Assembly: GCA_945871335.1 (NCBI GenBank)
Contig: CAMBWM010000091.1
Span: 1 to 8,648 of the forward strand
Direction of reading: 5' to 3'
Source: Polaromonas sp. YR568
GTDB taxonomy: Bacteria; Pseudomonadota; Gammaproteobacteria; Burkholderiales; Burkholderiaceae
Length of the DNA stretch: 8,648 bases
Shown here: piece by piece, positions 5,032 through 8,648 of the stretch
Layout of the letters: the number at the start of each line of letters is the position of its first letter
How positions within the stretch are numbered: position 1 is the first letter of the stretch
Made by a program: the position numbers and the translations under genes
Notes under the pieces: generated by a model
What the model was told of the DNA's origin: nothing
The model's input: only the letters and a program-made list of their open reading frames with translations
Database searches by the model: none

Positions 5032-7139
5032 ACTTGCCTTTTTTCAGGGCTACGGGGCAGTGCGCCGGGGTAGCGAACATGGTCTACCAGGTCCATGACT
5101 TGGGTGTCCGGGCGCCGGGTCAGGCAACTGACCACCAAAATGACGGCAAAACCCACCGGCACCCCAAATACCCCGGCAGAAATCGGCTGAATGCCCCACC
5201 AGAGCTCGACTGGCCGGGTTACGCCAAACAGGCTGCGCATCCAGGGCTGGGTCATGCTCATGTACACCAGCGTGGTGCCCAGGCCTGCGACCATGCCCAG
5301 CGACGCAGCAACGCCGGTTGCCCACTTCCAGAAAATGCCCAGGGTCAATGCCGGGAAAAAAGCAGCCGCAGCAAACGAAAAGGCCGCCGAAACCAGAAAC
5401 AAAATATCCGCCGGTTTGCGCGAAGCCACGTAGGCGGCCCCCAACGCCACCACCAACAGCAGCACCTTGGACAAGGTCACGCGGCGGGCGGTTGAGGCGT
5501 TCGGATCGATCATCTTGTAATAAACGTCGTGGCTGAGGGCGCTGGAAATCGTCAGCAACAAGCCGTCCGCGGTGGACAGCGCTGCAGCCAGCCCGCCGGC
5601 TGCCACCAGGCCCGAGACCACATAGGGCAAACCACCGATGGCCGGGGCCGCCAACATGATGATGTCACCACCTATCGACAGCTCATTGAGCTGCAGAATG
5701 CCGTCCCGGTTCACGTCCACAGCCGACAACAAGGAAGGATCTACTTTGTTCCAGGCAGTGATCCAGTCGGGCAGCTGGCTAAACGGGGTGCCGACCACCA
5801 GCGTAAAAACTTCATATTTCACCAGCACCGCCAGCGCCGGGGCCGTGATGTAGACCAGCACGATGAACAAAAGCGACCAAGTGACCGATTGCCTAGCCTC
5901 CCTCACGCTGGGAACGGTGTAGTAGCGGATCAAAATATGCGGCAATGCGGCCGTGCCCACCATCAGACAGAACACCAGTGCCAGGAAATTGCGTCGGGAA
6001 ATTTCAAACTCATGGCGCGCTTGCTCATCGCCCGCTGGGTCACCGGCAAATTGCTGTGCATGCGGCGGCATGCCATTGAGCGACCTGGACTTGGCATCGG
6101 CCTCCGCCTTAGCCTGCGCCCAAAAGGCGCGCGCCGCCTCTGGATTGCGGGGCAAATTGGACAAGGCCCGGTCAGCGGCATAAATGTCGAACACCGGCGC
6201 ATCGGAAGCCTTCAAGGCGGCAACCTCGCGGTTGGCACGCGCACGGTCAGCCGACAAAGCGGCCGCCGGATCCCGCAGCTTGGCCGCCAGCTCGGCAGAG
6301 CGTTGACTGAAAATTTGTTGGACCTGAAGCTCATTCGGGTCTTGGATCAGTTCGGCCTCGCGTGCGCTGACTTTTTGCAACTGGTAGCCGTAAATAGCTT
6401 GCGGCACTGGAATACCGGTTTGCTTGACTGACAACCACACCACCGGCAGCAAGTAAGCGACGATGATCACCAGGTACTGCGTCACTTGTGTCCAGGTCAC
6501 AGCCCGCATGCCCCCCAAAAATGAGCACAACAAAATACCGCCCAGGCCCAGAAAAATCCCCAGCTCAAAAGCCACACCGGTCAAGCGTGCCGTGATAATC
6601 CCAACTCCGTAAATTTGCGCGACTACGTAAGTGAAAGAGCACAGCAGCGCGGCCAGCACGCCCAGCATGCGCGGCAGATTGCCGCCATAGCGCTCGCCCA
6701 GGAAATCGGGAATCGTGAATTGACCGAACCTGCGCAGATATGGCGCCAGCAAAAAAGCCACCAGACAGTAACCGCCGGTCCAGCCCATGATGAAGGCCAG
6801 ACCGTTAAAGCCCGTCAGGTAAAGCGTACCGGCCAGGCTGATGAAGGAAGCGGCCGACATCCAATCAGCGCCCGTGGCCATGCCGTTGTAGACCGCCGGC
6901 ACGCGGCGCCCCGCCACGTAGTACTCGGAAGCATCGGTGGTCCGGCTCATGATGCCGATGCCGGCATACAGCCCGATGGTGGCCAGCAGAAAAATCAGGC
7001 CTATGCCTTGCCTTGACAAGCCCTGCTGCTCCAAAAATGCCAACACCAAGACAAAGGCAATGAATCCAGCGGCATACCAGCGGTAAACGCGGTTAAGGGC
7101 CAGCCTGAACTCGGCATCAGATTGCGTATCACCGGACAT
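5028..7139 (-). CDS. Sodium/solute symporter (SSS family, VC_2705/ActP-like), probable carboxylate transporter
   Basis: This 703-residue inner-membrane protein has about 13-14 hydrophobic segments. The SSS core begins with TTDASEYYVAGRRVPAVYNG (67-86) and ADWMSAASFISLAG (91-104), then MGWTGGYCLVAFLLAPYLRRFG (118-139), and the signature GGLAAALSTADGLLLTISSALSHDVYYK (515-542) with Ser522-Thr523 at the expected sodium site. These blocks resemble the VC_2705 subgroup and acetate permeases. Two features stand out: a long, charged, soluble loop of about 135 residues (245-380), and an EF-hand-like DVNRDGILQLNE loop (475-486). An extra N-terminal hydrophobic segment (20-38) precedes the core. The usual small DUF4212 partner is not next to it. 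The ATG at 7139 has only a G-rich run in front, not a standard ribosome site. Substrate is uncertain; acetate or another small carboxylate is an inference from the family. Confidence 0.9.
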   Translation of the reverse strand: MSGDTQSDAEFRLALNRVYRWYAAGFIAFVLVLAFLEQQGLSRQGIGLIFLLATIGLYAGIGIMSRTTDASEYYVAGRRVPAVYNGMATGADWMSAASFISLAGTLYLTGFNGLAFIMGWTGGYCLVAFLLAPYLRRFGQFTIPDFLGERYGGNLPRMLGVLAALLCSFTYVVAQIYGVGIITARLTGVAFELGIFLGLGGILLCSFLGGMRAVTWTQVTQYLVIIVAYLLPVVWLSVKQTGIPVPQAIYGYQLQKVSAREAELIQDPNELQVQQIFSQRSAELAAKLRDPAAALSADRARANREVAALKASDAPVFDIYAADRALSNLPRNPEAARAFWAQAKAEADAKSRSLNGMPPHAQQFAGDPAGDEQARHEFEISRRNFLALVFCLMVGTAALPHILIRYYTVPSVREARQSVTWSLLFIVLVYITAPALAVLVKYEVFTLVVGTPFSQLPDWITAWNKVDPSLLSAVDVNRDGILQLNELSIGGDIIMLAAPAIGGLPYVVSGLVAAGGLAAALSTADGLLLTISSALSHDVYYKMIDPNASTARRVTLSKVLLLVVALGAAYVASRKPADILFLVSAAFSFAAAAFFPALTLGIFWKWATGVAASLGMVAGLGTTLVYMSMTQPWMRSLFGVTRPVELWWGIQPISAGVFGVPVGFAVILVVSCLTRRPDTQVMDLVDHVRYPGALPRSPEKRQV
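5682..5717 (-). other. EF-hand-like calcium-binding loop within the symporter
   Basis: Residues 475-486 read DVNRDGILQLNE. Asp1, Asn3, Asp5, Gly6, a hydrophobic residue at 8 and Glu12 match the 12-residue EF-hand/dockerin-type calcium loop at every key position. It lies in a non-membrane segment (about 443-490) between two hydrophobic stretches. Calcium binding is inferred from the motif only; flanking helices typical of a full EF-hand are not certain. Confidence 0.6.
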
Positions 7140-7143
7140 GCCG

Positions 7144-7151
7144 CCCCCCCC
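7144..7151. repeat. Homopolymeric C8/G8 tract at the symporter ribosome-binding position
   Basis: Eight consecutive C residues on the plus strand (G8 on the coding strand) lie 5-12 bases upstream of the symporter ATG, where the ribosome binding site should be. The G-run may itself pair with the anti-Shine-Dalgarno sequence. Tracts of this kind can change length by slippage, but eight is short and variation is not shown here. Confidence 0.6.
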
Positions 7152-7170
7152 GGTTCAAAACTGTGATCAG

Positions 7171-7217
7171 GTCGCCAGGCCTGCGCCGCCAGAGCTGGCA
7201 GGGCAATAGCCGGCGAC
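7171..7217 (-). repeat. Large inverted-repeat structure between ppsA and the symporter gene
   Basis: GTCGCC (7171-7176) and GGCGAC (7212-7217) pair perfectly; after one bulged base the stem continues with GGC/GCC. Inside, GCC-AGAGCT-GGC (7188-7199) forms a second small hairpin. It begins about 10 bp after the ppsA stop. No T-run follows on the minus strand, so it is not a classical intrinsic terminator. It may protect the ppsA 3' end or attenuate read-through into the symporter gene. Confidence 0.45.
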
Positions 7218-7226
7218 GGGACGGGC

Positions 7227-8648
7227 TCATACAGTGCTTGAGCCTGACAGGTTTTTCCAAGTGGCGATTACCGTGTCCGGGTTCAGCGAGATGGAGCCAA
7301 TGCCCTGGTCCCGCAGCCAATGCGCAAAGTCCGGGTGGTCGCTGGGGCCCTGGCCGCAAATACCTACGTACTTGCCCTGGCGGCGGCAGGCCTGTATTGC
7401 CAGGCTCAGCAAGGCCTTGACGGCCGGATCGCGCTCATCAAAATCTTTGGCCAACACTTCCAATCCAGAGTCACGGTCCAGGCCCAGCGTCAGCTGGGTC
7501 AGGTCGTTGGAGCCGATCGAAAAACCATCAAAGTAGGCCAAAAACTCGTCGGCCAAAACGGCGTTGCTCGGCACCTCGCACATCATGATGAGGCGCAGTT
7601 CGTCCTCGCCGCGCTTGAGACCGTGTTTGGCGAGCAGCTCGGTCACCGCCTTGGCCTGGCCCAGCGTGCGGACAAAGGGCACCATCACCTCAACGTTGAC
7701 CAGCCCCATGTCGTTGCGCACGCGCCGCAGGGCTTCGCATTCCATGGCAAAGGCCTCGGCAAAGTCGGAGTTGAGATAACGGGCTGCACCGCGAAAACCG
7801 AGCATCGGATTTTCTTCTTCGGGCTCGTAACGCGAACCGCCTATGAGCTTGCGGTATTCGTTCGACTTGAAGTCCGACAAGCGCACGATCACCGGCTTGG
7901 GCCAGAAGGCCGCAGCGATGGTGGCCACGCCTTCTGCGACCTTGTCGACATAAAAGGCGCGCGGCGAAGCATGACCCCGGGCCACACTCTCGACGGCTTT
8001 TTTCAAGTCTGCATCCACATTCGGATAGTCGAGGATGGCCTTGGGATGCACGCCGATGTTGTTGTTGATAACGAACTCAAGCCGCGCCAGGCCGACGCCG
8101 TGGTTGGGTATCTGGCAAAAATCAAACGCCAGTTGCGGATTGCCGATGTTCATCGTGATCTTGATGTCAATGGGTGGCATGTCTCCGCGCTGCACCTCGG
8201 TGACTTCGGTTTCCAGCAGGCCGTCATAAATATTGCCGGTATCGCCTTCAGCGCAGCTCACCGTCACCAGCATGCCATCCTTGAGTTGCTCGGTGGCATC
8301 CCCGCAGCCGACCACCGCCGGAATGCCCAGCTCGCGTGCAATGATGGCGGCGTGGCAGGTACGCCCGCCACGGTTAGTGACGATGGCGCTGGCGCGCTTC
8401 ATAACCGGCTCCCAGTTCGGGTCGGTCATGTCGGTCACGAGCACGTCACCGGCCTGCACCTGGTCCATCTCGGAGATGTGGCGCACGATGCGAACCGGTC
8501 CGGTACCGATCTTCTGGCCGATCGCCCGGCCCTCGGTCAGCACGGTGCCCTTGCCCTTGAGCTTGTAGCGCTGCTCGGCCTTGCCCTTGGACTGGCTTTT
8601 CACGGTTTCCGGGCGGGCCTGCAAGATGTAGAGCTCGCCGTCGGTGCC
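7227..8648 (-). CDS. ppsA: Phosphoenolpyruvate synthase, C-terminal part (cut by window edge)
   Basis: PEP synthase converts pyruvate, ATP and water to PEP, AMP and phosphate, the entry step of gluconeogenesis from pyruvate-level carbon. The gene runs off the right edge; about 473 C-terminal residues are visible of a usual total near 790-800. The reading frame is open to the edge ([16 protein letters not shown]), so the TTG at 8624 is an internal Leu codon, not a start. The swivelling phosphohistidine domain carries [23 protein letters not shown], with the catalytic His encoded at 8352-8354. The C-terminal PEP/pyruvate-binding barrel carries [41 protein letters not shown] and the active-site Cys in [14 protein letters not shown]. 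It ends at TGA 7227-7229. The symporter gene follows 87 bp downstream on the same strand. Confidence 0.97.
   Translation of the reverse strand, partial: GTDGELYILQARPETVKSQSKGKAEQRYKLKGKGTVLTEGRAIGQKIGTGPVRIVRHISEMDQVQAGDVLVTDMTDPNWEPVMKRASAIVTNRGGRTCHAAIIARELGIPAVVGCGDATEQLKDGMLVTVSCAEGDTGNIYDGLLETEVTEVQRGDMPPIDIKITMNIGNPQLAFDFCQIPNHGVGLARLEFVINNNIGVHPKAILDYPNVDADLKKAVESVARGHASPRAFYVDKVAEGVATIAAAFWPKPVIVRLSDFKSNEYRKLIGGSRYEPEEENPMLGFRGAARYLNSDFAEAFAMECEALRRVRNDMGLVNVEVMVPFVRTLGQAKAVTELLAKHGLKRGEDELRLIMMCEVPSNAVLADEFLAYFDGFSIGSNDLTQLTLGLDRDSGLEVLAKDFDERDPAVKALLSLAIQACRRQGKYVGICGQGPSDHPDFAHWLRDQGIGSISLNPDTVIATWKNLSGSSTV

Noticed and set aside
5529..6431. 300-codon plus-strand ORF opposite the symporter gene
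   Set aside because: It is antisense to a well-supported membrane protein gene. The product is Arg/Gln/His-rich without recognisable domains, as expected for a shadow frame in GC-rich DNA.
8622..8624. TTG as the start of ppsA
   Set aside because: The frame is open to the window edge and the upstream residues (DGELYI) continue the conserved PEP synthase sequence, so this is an internal Leu codon.
1..8648. Mobile elements, CRISPR arrays, tRNA/rRNA genes, defence or toxin-antitoxin systems
   Set aside because: No transposase-like product, CRISPR-type repeat-spacer pattern or RNA-gene signature was seen on either strand; nearly all the sequence is accounted for by conserved housekeeping genes.

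Overview
The window looks like a chromosomal housekeeping segment of a betaproteobacterium, most likely family Comamonadaceae (Rhodoferax/Polaromonas-like). This rests on the cluster rpsF-priB-rpsR-rplI followed by dnaB, a class I polyhydroxyalkanoate synthase (phaC), the protein sequences as I recognise them, and the moderately high G+C. No database search was run. All genes but one lie on the minus strand, so the biological order runs from high to low coordinates.

In transcription order: the C-terminal part of phosphoenolpyruvate synthase ppsA (cut by the right edge, 8648-7227); an 87-bp gap with a strong inverted repeat; a 703-residue sodium/solute symporter of the VC_2705/ActP-like kind (7139-5028), with a long soluble loop and an EF-hand-like loop; a strong sigma-70-type promoter whose -35 overlaps the symporter stop codon; the ribosomal/primosomal operon rpsF (S6), priB, rpsR (S18), rplI (L9) at 4935-3471, closed by a clear intrinsic terminator (3445-3413); a 220-bp spacer; dnaB replicative helicase (3250-1841); pgeF/yfiH purine nucleoside phosphorylase/'laccase-domain' protein (1854-961), overlapping the dnaB end; and the first 201 codons of phaC (605-1, cut by the left edge). 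The only plus-strand gene is a small two-helix membrane protein (730-1041). It diverges from phaC and overlaps the 3' end of pgeF tail-to-tail by 81 bp.

Two themes run through the window. One is replication and translation: the ribosomal proteins S6, S18 and L9 share an operon with the restart primosome protein PriB, next to the replicative helicase DnaB. The other is carbon handling: PEP synthase, a carboxylate-type symporter and PHA synthase are compatible with uptake of small organic acids, gluconeogenesis and carbon storage, although that link is only inferred from position.

I see no mobile element, CRISPR array, tRNA or rRNA gene. The most unusual non-coding signal is in the dnaB upstream spacer: a perfect DnaA box, a degenerate second box, and directly beside them four GGTGYAA units repeated at exactly 11-bp intervals. 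I do not recognise this arrangement as a described regulatory element. The rest of the window is conserved housekeeping sequence, and I do not see a new multi-gene system.
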